From positions 1 through 51,995 of the forward strand of contig NZ_JYLN01000018.1 of assembly GCF_001439735.1 (NCBI RefSeq): a DNA stretch of 51,995 nucleotides, read 5' to 3'. The translations under genes and the position numbers were made by a program. The DNA comes from Pseudomonas paralactis. Lineage in GTDB: Bacteria > Pseudomonadota > Gammaproteobacteria > Pseudomonadales > Pseudomonadaceae. The notes beneath the pieces are model-generated. The model saw only the letters and a list, made by a program, of their open reading frames with translations. It did no database searches and had not been told where the DNA came from. Numbering within the stretch: the first letter of the stretch is position 1; the number at the start of each line of letters is the position of its first letter. This document shows positions 1 through 7,547 of the stretch, in pieces.

Positions 1-325
1 CGGCCATCACTTTCAGGCCGTTGACCTTGGCCTTGGCGACGATGGCCGGGCCCAGGGACACGTCCGGTGGGCAGATCACAAAACCCTTGGCGCCGTTGGC
101 GGCCAGGCTGTCGATGGCCGAGAGGGTCTTCTCGCCATCGGGCACGGCGATCTTGATCACCGTGAAGCCATGCTCCTTGCCGGCTTTTTCGGCAAAGGCC
201 CATTCAGTCTGGAACCACGGCTCTTCGGCCTGCTTGACCAGAAAGCCGATCTTCACTTCTTCAGCCGAAACAAAGCCGCTGAACACCATCGCCAGCGCCA
301 CAGCGCCAAGAGTCTTCTTGAACAT
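1..325 (-). CDS. Sugar ABC transporter substrate-binding protein (AraF-like), 3' part outside window
   Basis: Periplasmic substrate-binding protein of a sugar ABC importer; only the N-terminal 108 codons are present and the gene runs off the left edge. The product starts MFKKTLGALALAMVFSG and has a signal peptide ending near FVSA-EE, followed by the periplasmic-binding fold opening (VKIGFLVKQAEEPWFQTEW) and a segment with IDSLAANGAKGFVICPPD, typical of family-1 sugar binders such as L-arabinose-binding AraF. A strong ribosome site (GAGGTGG) lies just upstream of the ATG. It follows the SDR gene by 32 bp on the same strand, which suggests one arabinose/galactose-type sugar-oxidation locus. The exact sugar is inferred, not shown. 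Confidence 0.8.
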   Translation of the reverse strand, partial: MFKKTLGAVALAMVFSGFVSAEEVKIGFLVKQAEEPWFQTEWAFAEKAGKEHGFTVIKIAVPDGEKTLSAIDSLAANGAKGFVICPPDVSLGPAIVAKAKVNGLKVMA

Positions 326-357
326 GAACCACCTCTTTTTTGTTATTGAAAAACGAT

Positions 358-1179
358 TCAGTCGTGGTACATCACCGAACGCCCGCCATCGATCATCAGG
401 CAAGTGGCGTTGATAAAGGGGGCCTCGTCGGTCGCCAGAAACAGCGCGGTCATCGCCACCTCAACGGGTTGGCCGATGCGCTTGGGCGGGTGCAGGTCAA
501 ACGCGCGCTGACGTTCGGCGTGGGGGTCGGGGAACCCGTTCCAATAGTCGACGTTCAGCTGGGTTTCGATATAGCCCGGGGCGATAGCGTTTACGCGGAT
601 GCCCTTGGGCGCGTATTCGATGCCCAGGGCGCGAGTGAGGCCGAGCAGGCCATGCTTGGCGACGGGATAAGGAAAACAGCCGGGGATGATGTGGCTGGAA
701 TGGGTGGAGGCAATATTGATGATGTTGCCGATGCCCTGCGCGATCATATGCGGCAGCACCGCACGGCAACCGTACCAGGCACCATCGAGGTCGATGGCGA
801 AACAGCGGCGCCAATCCTCGTCGGTCATTTCCAGCGGGTCGCGAAACACATTGACCCCGGCGCAATTGACCAGCACGTCCACACGCCCGAAGCGCTCGAT
901 GGCAAGGTCGACCAGCGCCTGCCATTGCGCCCTGGAGGTGATATCTACGGGCTGTGCGTCAATCTGGGCGCCGCGTTCGCGCCAATGGGCGGCGATCTTT
1001 TCGATTTTCTCGCCCTGGATGTCCGCAATCACCAACCGCGCCTGCTGGGCCTGGAAGCACGCCACTATTGCCTCGCCAATGCCTTGCGCAGCGCCGGTGA
1101 TGATCACCACCTTGTTCTTCAACCGTTCGCCGTAAGTAGGCTCGGGCACGGCAGGTAGGGACAACGGTTGTGCCTGCAT
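358..1179 (-). CDS. SDR-family dehydrogenase, probable sugar (L-arabinose/D-galactose) 1-dehydrogenase
   Basis: A 273-residue NAD(P)-dependent short-chain dehydrogenase. Visible motifs are the Rossmann glycine motif TGAAQGIG (residues 28-35), NCAG (105-108), catalytic Ser158, and Tyr171-x3-Lys175 (YPVAK). It has a longer N-terminus than most SDRs (about 20 residues before the first strand). An AGGTGA ribosome site precedes the ATG. The neighbouring downstream gene encodes a sugar-binding protein resembling AraF, so the likely role is oxidation of an imported aldose to its lactone. In several pseudomonads SDRs in this setting act on L-arabinose and D-galactose. The substrate is inferred from context; the SDR assignment itself is firm. 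Confidence 0.85.
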   Translation of the reverse strand: MQAQPLSLPAVPEPTYGERLKNKVVIITGAAQGIGEAIVACFQAQQARLVIADIQGEKIEKIAAHWRERGAQIDAQPVDITSRAQWQALVDLAIERFGRVDVLVNCAGVNVFRDPLEMTDEDWRRCFAIDLDGAWYGCRAVLPHMIAQGIGNIINIASTHSSHIIPGCFPYPVAKHGLLGLTRALGIEYAPKGIRVNAIAPGYIETQLNVDYWNGFPDPHAERQRAFDLHPPKRIGQPVEVAMTALFLATDEAPFINATCLMIDGGRSVMYHD

Positions 1180-1287
1180 CGCTTCACCTGTTTTATTTTT
1201 GGTAGTGAGTGCTGATGCAGGCGACTATAAACCCAGACCTTGAAATATCTCAATATATAAATTTACATCCCACATTGTGAGAGAGAG

Positions 1288-1320
1288 CATAAAAAAACCG
1301 GCCATTGATGGCCGGTTTCG
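1288..1320 (-). terminator. Rho-independent terminator of the GNAT gene
   Basis: A nine-base stem (AAACCGGCC at 1295-1303 with GGCCGGTTT at 1310-1318, six-base loop) is followed on the minus strand by a run of T. It lies about 10 bp past the stop codon of the acetyltransferase gene. Confidence 0.85.
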
Positions 1321-1328
1321 GCTGTTGG

Positions 1329-1808
1329 TCAGCCTTGGGCAAAATCCCTCAGTGCATCGCCTTCCATGCGATAGCGCACCCATTCTTCCTGAGGCTGCGC
1401 GCCGATGGATTTGTAGAAAGCAATCGCCGGTTCATTCCAGTCCAGCACGCTCCACTCGAAACGCCCGCAGCCGTTATCGCAGGCGATCTTCGCCAAGTGG
1501 CGCAACAGCTTCTTACCCGCCCCGCCGCCGCGTTGCTCCGGGTTGATATACAAGTCTTCCAGGTACAGGCAGTTGCTGCCCAGCCAGGTGGAGTAGCTGA
1601 AAAAGAACACGGCAAAACCAATCGGCAAACCGTCGCGCAGGCAGATAAGGCCGTGGGCGGTAGCGCCCTCGCTGAACAGGCTGCGTTCGATATCCACCAC
1701 GCTGGCGATCACTTCGTGCCGGGCTTTCTCATATTCGGCAAGCTCGGTGATGAAACTCAGGATCTGCGCAGCATCGCTGGGTACGGCGGGGCGAATCTCG
1801 ATGGTCAT
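1329..1808 (-). CDS. GNAT-family N-acetyltransferase (SSAT/thialysine acetyltransferase-like)
   Basis: A 159-residue acetyl-CoA-dependent N-acetyltransferase. It contains the GNAT core: LYLEDLYINPEQRGGGAGKKLL (motif A with the acetyl-CoA pyrophosphate loop RGGGAG), then the WNEPAIAFYKSIGA segment typical of spermidine/spermine- and thialysine-type acetyltransferases. The substrate is therefore probably a small primary amine, but that is family-level inference. The start chosen is the ATG giving MTIEIRPA. A GTG ten codons upstream (1838) is in frame but would add residues before the first conserved strand. It is transcribed alone with its own terminator. Confidence 0.85.
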   Translation of the reverse strand: MTIEIRPAVPSDAAQILSFITELAEYEKARHEVIASVVDIERSLFSEGATAHGLICLRDGLPIGFAVFFFSYSTWLGSNCLYLEDLYINPEQRGGGAGKKLLRHLAKIACDNGCGRFEWSVLDWNEPAIAFYKSIGAQPQEEWVRYRMEGDALRDFAQG

Positions 1809-1997
1809 GGGCGCGCCTTGGGCAATTTCAAAGCCCACATACTAAGGCGGTTTGATGACCGATTGCAGCGCATTTCCCGCAACCGGCACACAAAAACTTA
1901 CAGCTAGCGAAGTACCGTTCGTCGCCCTCAAGGCACGAACAGCCAAGGGTGGCTGACCAATAAAGGGTAAGGACATTAATCATATGGAGACACCCTC

Positions 1998-2336
1998 ATG
2001 AAAAATTCCAAATTTGCTGCCCTCGCCCTCACCGGCCTGCTGTCCGCTGCGTCCCTGAGCGCCTTTGCCGCAACTTCGTCGACCGGCCCCACCGACCCAA
2101 CGCCCGATGCAACGACTGAATCGCAGAAATCCATGGGCACTGGCCTGGATACCAACGGCGGCGCGATCATCGACAACACCAACGGTGCAGACCCTCGCAC
2201 CCAAGGCCATGATACCCAGCGCCAGGCCCCGGCTGCCGTCGGCAACGGCAAAATGGGCCCATCGGTCAATGAGCCGAAGATCAATAAAGGCGACGACTCG
2301 AACCTGCCGGGCGCACCGAAACAACCTGCGCCTTGA
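1998..2336 (+). CDS. Small secreted protein of unknown function
   Basis: A 112-residue protein with a clear Sec signal peptide (basic start MKNSK, hydrophobic stretch, cleavage after SAFA). The mature part is low-complexity, rich in Thr, Pro, Asn, Gly and Asp, with no predicted membrane segment, so it is probably periplasmic or surface-exposed and disordered. A ribosome site (GGAG) sits 9-12 bases before the ATG. I do not recognise a domain. It heads a rightward group of three small genes (to 3084), which may be co-expressed. Confidence 0.7.
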   Translation: MKNSKFAALALTGLLSAASLSAFAATSSTGPTDPTPDATTESQKSMGTGLDTNGGAIIDNTNGADPRTQGHDTQRQAPAAVGNGKMGPSVNEPKINKGDDSNLPGAPKQPAP

Positions 2337-2387
2337 TGTATCCCTGGCAAGACGGACACCCGATCATTTCCCAGTGAAGAGGTACAC

Positions 2388-2654
2388 ATGAACGTCGATA
2401 GAAACCTTGAAAAAGAAGTCCTCACCCGCCTGTTGCACGCTCACCCCCAGGGTTTGGGCAAGGAGGTACTGGACAACTACCGCGGTGAGAAAGAAGTCGC
2501 CAGTGTCTTGGCGTTTCTGCAAGACCGCGGGTTGATCAAGGATGGGCATGTGACCACCGACGACGCCGGTGAATATTCGTTGAACCTGCCGATCAAGCTC
2601 ACCGCTTCGGGTGTGGATGAGGCCCGCAAGCTCGACGGTGCGAGCCCTCAGTAA
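2388..2654 (+). CDS. Conserved hypothetical protein, 88 residues
   Basis: A small acidic, probably cytoplasmic protein (starts MNVDRNLEKEVLTRLLHAHP). It looks mainly helical, with a winged-helix-like pattern: helix LEKEVLTRLL, helix EVASVLAFLQDRGLI, then a beta-wing DGHVTTDDAGEYSL. The fold remark is my inference from the hydrophobic pattern. A GAGG ribosome site precedes the ATG. It lies 51 bp after the secreted-protein gene and 49 bp before the next small gene. No function is assigned. Confidence 0.7.
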   Translation: MNVDRNLEKEVLTRLLHAHPQGLGKEVLDNYRGEKEVASVLAFLQDRGLIKDGHVTTDDAGEYSLNLPIKLTASGVDEARKLDGASPQ

Positions 2655-2666
2655 TCCATTTTCTGG

Positions 2667-2690
2667 TCTGGCCCCGTGACGGGGGCCAGA
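2667..2690 (+). other. Hairpin abutting the ribosome binding site of the next gene
   Basis: A nine-base perfect stem (TCTGGCCCC at 2667-2675 with GGGGCCAGA at 2682-2690, six-base loop) ends exactly where the AGGAG ribosome site begins (2691-2695), ahead of the ATG at 2704. It has no long T run, only GTTTTA after the AGGAG, so it may be a weak terminator or an RNA-stability or translation element. Confidence 0.5.
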
Positions 2691-2703
2691 AGGAGTTTTA
2701 GCG

Positions 2704-3084
2704 ATGCCTCGTGGAAGCAAAGCCAAATACACCGCCGAACAGAAACGCAAGGCCGCTCATATCGAAGACAGTTACGAGCACAAGGGATTATCCAGGGAAG
2801 AAGCTGAAGCCCGGGCCTGGGCCACCGTCAACAAGCAGTCCGGCGGCGGTGAAAAGGCCGGCGGATCGGGCCAGCGCAAAGCGCCGGCGAAGAAGTCTCA
2901 GGACCGCCAGGATTCGGCCAAGCGCGCGGCAGCCAGCCGTGAGGGGCACCCGCGCAGCAGTGGGGCTTCGTTAGGTACGCAAACCAAGGAGGGCCTGATG
3001 AAGGAGGCGCGAGCCAAGAACATTCCGGGCCGCTCGACCATGCGTAAACATGAATTGATCCTGGCGTTGAAAAAAGCAGGCTAA
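2704..3084 (+). CDS. Basic protein with C-terminal Rho N-domain-like helix pair ('plasmid stabilization protein' type)
   Basis: A 126-residue, very basic protein. The N-terminal 50 residues (MPRGSKAKYTAEQKRKAAHIE, then SREEAEARAWATVNK) form a helical module seen in small stress-associated bacterial proteins. The middle is a Lys/Arg/Ala/Gly linker. The last 30 residues (TKEGLMKEARAKNIPGRSTMRKHELILALKKAG) match the SAP/Rho-N helix-turn-helix pattern that binds nucleic acid. Databases often name such proteins 'plasmid stabilization protein', but nothing here points to a plasmid. A nucleic-acid-binding role is inferred from charge and the Rho-N-like end. The ribosome site is AAGGAG. Confidence 0.75.
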   Translation: MPRGSKAKYTAEQKRKAAHIEDSYEHKGLSREEAEARAWATVNKQSGGGEKAGGSGQRKAPAKKSQDRQDSAKRAAASREGHPRSSGASLGTQTKEGLMKEARAKNIPGRSTMRKHELILALKKAG

Positions 3085-3093
3085 ACATAGATT

Positions 3094-3192
3094 CAAAATG
3101 TGGGAGGGGGCTTGCCCCCGATTGCAGTGGGTCAGCTATAGATGAACTGGCTAATACACCGCTATCGGGAGCAAGCCCCCTCCCACATTTTG
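3094..3192. repeat. REPIN (inverted REP doublet), GGGAGGGGGCTTGCCCCC type
   Basis: Two inverted REP sequences face each other: ATGTGGGAGGGGGCTTGCC on the left and its complement ending CCCCCTCCCACAT on the right, with about 45 bases between. It sits between the convergent ends of the small basic-protein gene and the PfkB kinase gene, and may also end transcription. Confidence 0.9.
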
Positions 3193-3200
3193 ACGTGTGT

Positions 3201-4118
3201 TTATTCCCTGAGTAGTGCATCGACCTCGGCAGTGGCAGGTGATGTGGCCGGCCCCCAACGCGTCACCGCCAACGCCGCCGCAGCATTCGCTCGACGCGCC
3301 GCCTCGACAGGTTTCAAGCCCTGCGCCAAGCCGGCAATAAACACCCCTGCGTGCGCATCCCCCGCACCGTTGCTGTCGACCGCTTGCACCTTGAAACCGA
3401 GTACATGTTCAATTTCAGCCGTGCGCCCTACCCAGCAACCATTGGGCCCATCACGTACCACCAACAACGTGTGTGCAGGCAGATGTCGACTCAACTCAGG
3501 CAACGCGGCGGCAAGTTCGAGGGCACCGGTAAACGCCAGAGCTTCCGGGCCATTGCTGGTCCAGATATCGATACGTGGCAACAACGCACGCATCAAAGCC
3601 GAATCCGGCGCCTTGACCAGCGGTCCGGGATCAAACACCACCACGGTCTCTCGCGGCAGCGCCAACAGCCAGTCGATCAGCGCCTGCGCCTTACCGTCGA
3701 GGAGCAGGCTGTAGCCACTGACGTACACGTAGTCATCGGCGAGCGGAACGATCCTGGCCAAATCCTCGGCACTCAATTCACCCTCGGCGCCGATATGGGA
3801 AATAAACGTACGCTCCGTGGTGGCCTCGGTCAGGGACACACACAAACCGGTGTCTTTCTCGCTGCTCGCCGCCAACGCCATATCAATCTTTTCAGCCTGC
3901 ATCGCGGCGCGGGCCAAGTCGCCGAACCGGCCATTGCCGTGGCGCCCCAGGTAAACCACCGACATACCATTGCGCCGCGCGGCCGCCATGACGTTGAAGC
4001 CACCGCCTGCTTCAAAACTGGCAGATTGGGCCAGCACGTCACCACCGGTGGCCGGCAGCGTGTCGAGGGCCATGACCAAGTCGACAATGACCTGGCCGGT
4101 ATGCAGCAATCTAGGCAT
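3201..4118 (-). CDS. PfkB-family carbohydrate/nucleoside kinase
   Basis: A 305-residue ribokinase-fold kinase. It shows the N-terminal PfkB signature around GGGFNVMAAA (residues 38-47) and the C-terminal signature DSNGAGDAHAGVF with catalytic base Asp254 and the GAGD anion hole (251-254). It presumably phosphorylates a sugar or ribonucleoside-derived sugar using ATP. Its start overlaps the end of the permease gene by eight bases, so the two are translationally coupled. Gene content (regulator, ADP-ribosylglycohydrolase, transporter, PfkB kinase) resembles E. coli yegTUVW, where YegV is the kinase. The natural substrate is unknown. The family call is firm. Confidence 0.88.
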   Translation of the reverse strand: MPRLLHTGQVIVDLVMALDTLPATGGDVLAQSASFEAGGGFNVMAAARRNGMSVVYLGRHGNGRFGDLARAAMQAEKIDMALAASSEKDTGLCVSLTEATTERTFISHIGAEGELSAEDLARIVPLADDYVYVSGYSLLLDGKAQALIDWLLALPRETVVVFDPGPLVKAPDSALMRALLPRIDIWTSNGPEALAFTGALELAAALPELSRHLPAHTLLVVRDGPNGCWVGRTAEIEHVLGFKVQAVDSNGAGDAHAGVFIAGLAQGLKPVEAARRANAAAALAVTRWGPATSPATAEVDALLRE

Positions 4119-5577
4119 GGGTGCTCTCTATCAAAGCCGGACGACGATCAGCCGCGCCGCCCAGTACCGCATAAAGGCCGCCAGCCACCAGGAAGGTGAC
4201 GATCCAGCCCAGGCCGTTGTGGCCCAACCAGGAGTCGGACAGCGGCCCTGCGAACCAGATATTTTGCGCGGTGGTGCCGATGGTGGTGAAGCTGAACCCC
4301 AGCACGATGGCCACGGCCCAGGCGCCGAAGGCCCGCCACTCCACGCCGCCGCGATACCAGTAAGCGCTGCTCGGGCTGACGTCCAGCAGGTCCTTGGGGC
4401 TGTAGTAATGCCGGTGGATCAAGTCGACCACGAAGATCCCGACCCACGCCGTAATCGGCACCGCCAGCAGCGAAATGAAGGTGATGAACGGGCCATAGAA
4501 GCTGTCGGCAATCAGCATGAAATAGATGGAGCCGGCAAAGATCGCCACGATATCGACAATCACCGCGTGCACGCGCTTGACCTTCAAACCCAGGGTCAAC
4601 GTCGTCAGACCGGCCGAATACACCGACAGGTTGTTCGACAGCAACAGCCCGCCGAACGCGGTGATCAGGTAAGGCACCGCCATCCAGGTCGGCAGCATGT
4701 CGCGGATTGCGATGATCGGATCGGTGGCCGACGCCAGGTCGTTGTTACCCACCGACAGCAGGCCGCCCAGGGTAATCAGCAACACCAGCGGGATACCCGC
4801 GCCAAAAGCGGCGCTGGCCACCAGGCGTACAGCCTTGACGCTGCGGTGCTGGTAGCGCGACATATCGGCACCAGCGTTGGCCCAACCAATGCCGGTGCCG
4901 GCGGCCATGGTGCCGACGCCGATGATCATCGCGCTTAACGGCGCAGGGGTGGCATTGAACACCGCGCTCCAGTCGATGGTGGCGCACAGAAAGCCGCCCA
5001 CCAGGATATTCAAACCGCCAAATACATAAGTGGCCCACTTCTGGATCACCAGCAATGTGGCGTGGCCGAGGCCGGACACGGCCAGGGTCAGCAGCACAAA
5101 GATAGCAATGAAGATCAACGTGAGCACGGGGGCGCTTTTCGCCTCTACCGCCGAACCGAACAGGATCGAACACAACGACAGCAACACAAAGGCGGCAGTG
5201 GTGGTGTTGACGGTTTCCCAACCCAGGCGCGACATCAGCGAGACCACTGTCGGGCCGATATTGCCGCGTACGCCAAAGATAGCGCGGGATAACGTCAGGC
5301 TGGGCGCGCGCCCACGGCGGCCAGCGATGGAGATGATGCCTACTACCGCAAAGGAGCCAGCCGCGCCAAGGATTGCGACGATAATCGCCTGCCAGATGGC
5401 CAAGCCCCGGAACGCGACCAACGTCGCGCCGAGCGGCAAGCCGAGGATGCTGATATTGGCGGCAAACCATACCCAGAACAGTTGCAGCGGATGGCCATTG
5501 CACTCGCCTTCCGGGACCGGCTCGATGCCGCGTGTTTCCAACTGGCCGGCGCTTTGGCCGCTAGAGGTACTGCTCAT
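4111..5577 (-). CDS. NCS1-family permease (purine/cytosine/nucleoside type)
   Basis: A 488-residue integral inner-membrane transporter of the nucleobase-cation-symport-1 family, with about twelve hydrophobic segments. The N-terminal family region EPVPEGECNGHPLQLFWVWFAANISILGLPLG resembles CodB-type permeases. The conserved central segment includes GTGIGWANAGADMSRYQ. It probably imports a nucleobase, nucleoside or related heterocycle with a cation. An AGGAG ribosome site lies upstream of the ATG. It sits between the hydrolase gene (188 bp upstream, separated by a REPIN) and the kinase gene (8-base overlap). In the E. coli yeg locus the transporter is of the MFS type, so the carrier family differs here. 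Confidence 0.88.
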   Translation of the reverse strand: MSSTSSGQSAGQLETRGIEPVPEGECNGHPLQLFWVWFAANISILGLPLGATLVAFRGLAIWQAIIVAILGAAGSFAVVGIISIAGRRGRAPSLTLSRAIFGVRGNIGPTVVSLMSRLGWETVNTTTAAFVLLSLCSILFGSAVEAKSAPVLTLIFIAIFVLLTLAVSGLGHATLLVIQKWATYVFGGLNILVGGFLCATIDWSAVFNATPAPLSAMIIGVGTMAAGTGIGWANAGADMSRYQHRSVKAVRLVASAAFGAGIPLVLLITLGGLLSVGNNDLASATDPIIAIRDMLPTWMAVPYLITAFGGLLLSNNLSVYSAGLTTLTLGLKVKRVHAVIVDIVAIFAGSIYFMLIADSFYGPFITFISLLAVPITAWVGIFVVDLIHRHYYSPKDLLDVSPSSAYWYRGGVEWRAFGAWAVAIVLGFSFTTIGTTAQNIWFAGPLSDSWLGHNGLGWIVTFLVAGGLYAVLGGAADRRPALIESTHA

Positions 5578-5661
5578 GAAAGGGTGCTCCTGGTGCCTGT
5601 ATTGTTGTGGTTGTGGCAGCGAGTCGAATCTTTATCCAGTCTTCCTGACTCAACGCTTTTT

Positions 5662-5754
5662 AATGTGGGAGCTGGCTTGCCTGCGATTGGGGCGTGTCAA
5701 CCAGCCCAGCAGCCACTGGAAAACCGCTGTCGCAGGCAAGCCAGCTCCCACATT
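5662..5754. repeat. REPIN, GTGGGAGCTGGCTTGCC type, inside the salvage operon
   Basis: A left REP (ATGTGGGAGCTGGCTTGCC) and an inverted right copy (GGCAAGCCAGCTCCCACAT) lie between the stop codon of the ADP-ribosylglycohydrolase gene and the start of the permease gene. Transcripts crossing it would carry a large stem-loop. Confidence 0.9.
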
Positions 5755-5765
5755 TAGTTCCGTGT

Positions 5766-6767
5766 TTATCGCAAGGCCAATAACGCTTGGACCAGCGGCT
5801 GCAAGTCCAGGCCATTGACCTGCTTGACCTGCTCGATCAGCGCCTCTGGCCAGCACTGCATTCCCAGGCATGCGCCGAGCATGGCCCCCAGGATCGCGGC
5901 GATCGTGTCGGTGTCGCCCCCCAGGCTGGCGGCCAGGCACAGCGCTTCGAAGGCATTCATATCACCGGACGCGACTTGCTGTGCCAGGGCGAACGACACC
6001 ACCACCGACTCCTGCGAGGCAACAGACGTCCCGATCAATTCGTAGAGCAAATCGGCAAACAGGGCCTTGTCGTCACTGCCGACGCTCAGGGTGCGGGCCC
6101 AACTGATGCGGGTGGCAATGCGCCCACCGGCCACCCAGTGCCCATGGCTTTCAGCCTGCTGGGCGACCTGCGTGCCGATGTTCAAGGCTTCGCCCAGGTC
6201 CACGCCATTAATACCGGCAGAGACCACCGCCGCCACAGCCGCGGCGCTGGAGATACCCAGGCTGGTGTTATGGGTGACCTGGCAAGCCTGGATCACCGCC
6301 TGGATAAACGGCGCCGTCTCACTGACATCGGCGGCGATACCCACCGGCGTGATGCGCATGGCCGCGCCATTGGTGGTGCCGTAGCGTCCAGACTCTTGCG
6401 GCGTATGGCCGACAAGGATCATATCGATCGCCCGCTTGGTCGAAGGTCCGAGCAAGTCCTGAGAACCCTTGGCACGCATTCCCGCTTCCCAGTCGATCAG
6501 GCGCTGGGCAAGCACGGCAGGTTCGATATGACCTTGGCCTTGCACCAGCAGCTGCGCGACCAGGATGGCCTGCTCGGTGTCATCGGTAATGGAACCGGCG
6601 GGCATGTTCGGTGCGATGGGCTGGTCGGCGTCGGCGTCTTCCAGAGCGGTGATGGCTCCGAAGCGCGCTTTGACCTGCTCGCGGCTCAACGATTGTGTGG
6701 GCATACCCAGGGCATCGCCCAGGGCCAGGCCGTAGAAGGCACCGAGTGCGCGTTCTTCCCGGGTCAT
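5766..6767 (-). CDS. ADP-ribosylglycohydrolase (DraG/ARH) family protein
   Basis: A 333-residue protein of the ADP-ribosylglycohydrolase fold. Both metal-binding signatures are intact: TDDT at residues 61-64 and GGDTDT at 283-288 (Asp285 and Asp287). Members cleave an N-glycosidic bond to ribose using two Mg ions. With a permease and a sugar kinase in the same cluster, a small imported N-riboside is a likelier substrate than a modified protein; this is inference. Its ATG overlaps the stop of the GntR gene (ATGA, four bases). It is close in setting to E. coli yegU. Confidence 0.88.
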   Translation of the reverse strand: MTREERALGAFYGLALGDALGMPTQSLSREQVKARFGAITALEDADADQPIAPNMPAGSITDDTEQAILVAQLLVQGQGHIEPAVLAQRLIDWEAGMRAKGSQDLLGPSTKRAIDMILVGHTPQESGRYGTTNGAAMRITPVGIAADVSETAPFIQAVIQACQVTHNTSLGISSAAAVAAVVSAGINGVDLGEALNIGTQVAQQAESHGHWVAGGRIATRISWARTLSVGSDDKALFADLLYELIGTSVASQESVVVSFALAQQVASGDMNAFEALCLAASLGGDTDTIAAILGAMLGACLGMQCWPEALIEQVKQVNGLDLQPLVQALLALR

Positions 6768-7477
6768 TTGGCAGCTCCAAATTGCAGATGCAGACGAAAG
6801 TGCAACGGGTCGAGCAAGCTTTCGACATGCTCCATGAAGCGCTCGCGACGGTCGTAGGTGGTGCGCGAAGCTTTGAGAAATACGGTGCCGGTAGCGCGCC
6901 CGAGCAATTGAGCATCTTCATCGCTCAGGGGTTCGGCACCGATCCACTGGTCACCTTCGGCCCCCACGTAACCGTAGGCCGCCAGGGTAATGGTCAGGGA
7001 ATCGTCGATCAGGCCAATGCGGGGCAGGCTTTCCAGGCCGCCCACCGCCGGCATCAACGAGCGTTCCAGGGACACCGCAGTCCCATCGGACGTACTCCGG
7101 CGGCGGTCCAGGGCAATAAATTGCTCGGTGCCAAAACGGCTGAACAGGTCCGGGCGCGTCACGGCTTCGAAACGCAATACGTCGGTGTTCACTTGGGCGC
7201 CCGTGTCGGCCAGGGCCTGAGCCCAACCGCTGCGTTGGTCGAGGACCATGCCATCAAAGGTGACGATGGAGCCAACCCCACTCTGGGTGGCGATGTAGTT
7301 GCGACGCTTGAGCTCGGCCAGCGCTTCGCGCAGCGTGCCACGGCTGACCGCGAACTCCTCGGCCAATTGATGCTCACCCGGCAACAGCAAACCGTCGGCC
7401 ATGACCCCACCCTCGATACGGCGGATGAGCTCGTCGACGACGCGTTTTTTCTTATCAAATCGAACATGTCTAATCAT
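6764..7477 (-). CDS. GntR/HutC-family transcriptional regulator
   Basis: A 237-residue regulator with an N-terminal winged helix (LLLPGEHQLAEEFAVSRGTLREALAELKRRNYI) and a C-terminal UTRA effector domain (roughly residues 90-230), which in HutC-type proteins binds the small-molecule inducer. It is the first gene of the salvage cassette and probably represses it. The ATG giving MIRHVRFDKK is preferred. A TTG two codons earlier is in frame, and neither has a convincing ribosome site. An inverted repeat (ACATG/CATGT) covers the start codon. Confidence 0.88.
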   Translation of the reverse strand: MIRHVRFDKKKRVVDELIRRIEGGVMADGLLLPGEHQLAEEFAVSRGTLREALAELKRRNYIATQSGVGSIVTFDGMVLDQRSGWAQALADTGAQVNTDVLRFEAVTRPDLFSRFGTEQFIALDRRRSTSDGTAVSLERSLMPAVGGLESLPRIGLIDDSLTITLAAYGYVGAEGDQWIGAEPLSDEDAQLLGRATGTVFLKASRTTYDRRERFMEHVESLLDPLHFRLHLQFGAAK

Positions 7478-7479
7478 GT
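7464..7479. promoter_or_regulatory. Inverted repeat over the GntR start codon, candidate autoregulatory operator
   Basis: ACATG-TCTAAT-CATGT is a perfect five-base-arm inverted repeat spanning the ATG of the GntR gene. GntR/HutC proteins bind short inverted repeats near their own promoters, so this is a candidate site. The match is short and could be chance. Confidence 0.35.
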
Positions 7480-7547
7480 ACAAATTGATAACCGAAAGCG
7501 GCCGTTTACGGCAAGGAAATTATTTCAGGGTGAAGGTAAAATCAGCC

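Noticed and set aside
2704..3084. Plasmid or integrated-element origin suggested by the usual name 'plasmid stabilization protein'
   Set aside because: No integrase, replication gene, attachment repeat or base-composition change nearby. The name is a database habit.
3094..3192. CRISPR-like repeats
   Set aside because: Only paired inverted copies per site, with no regularly spaced direct repeats. These are REP doublets.
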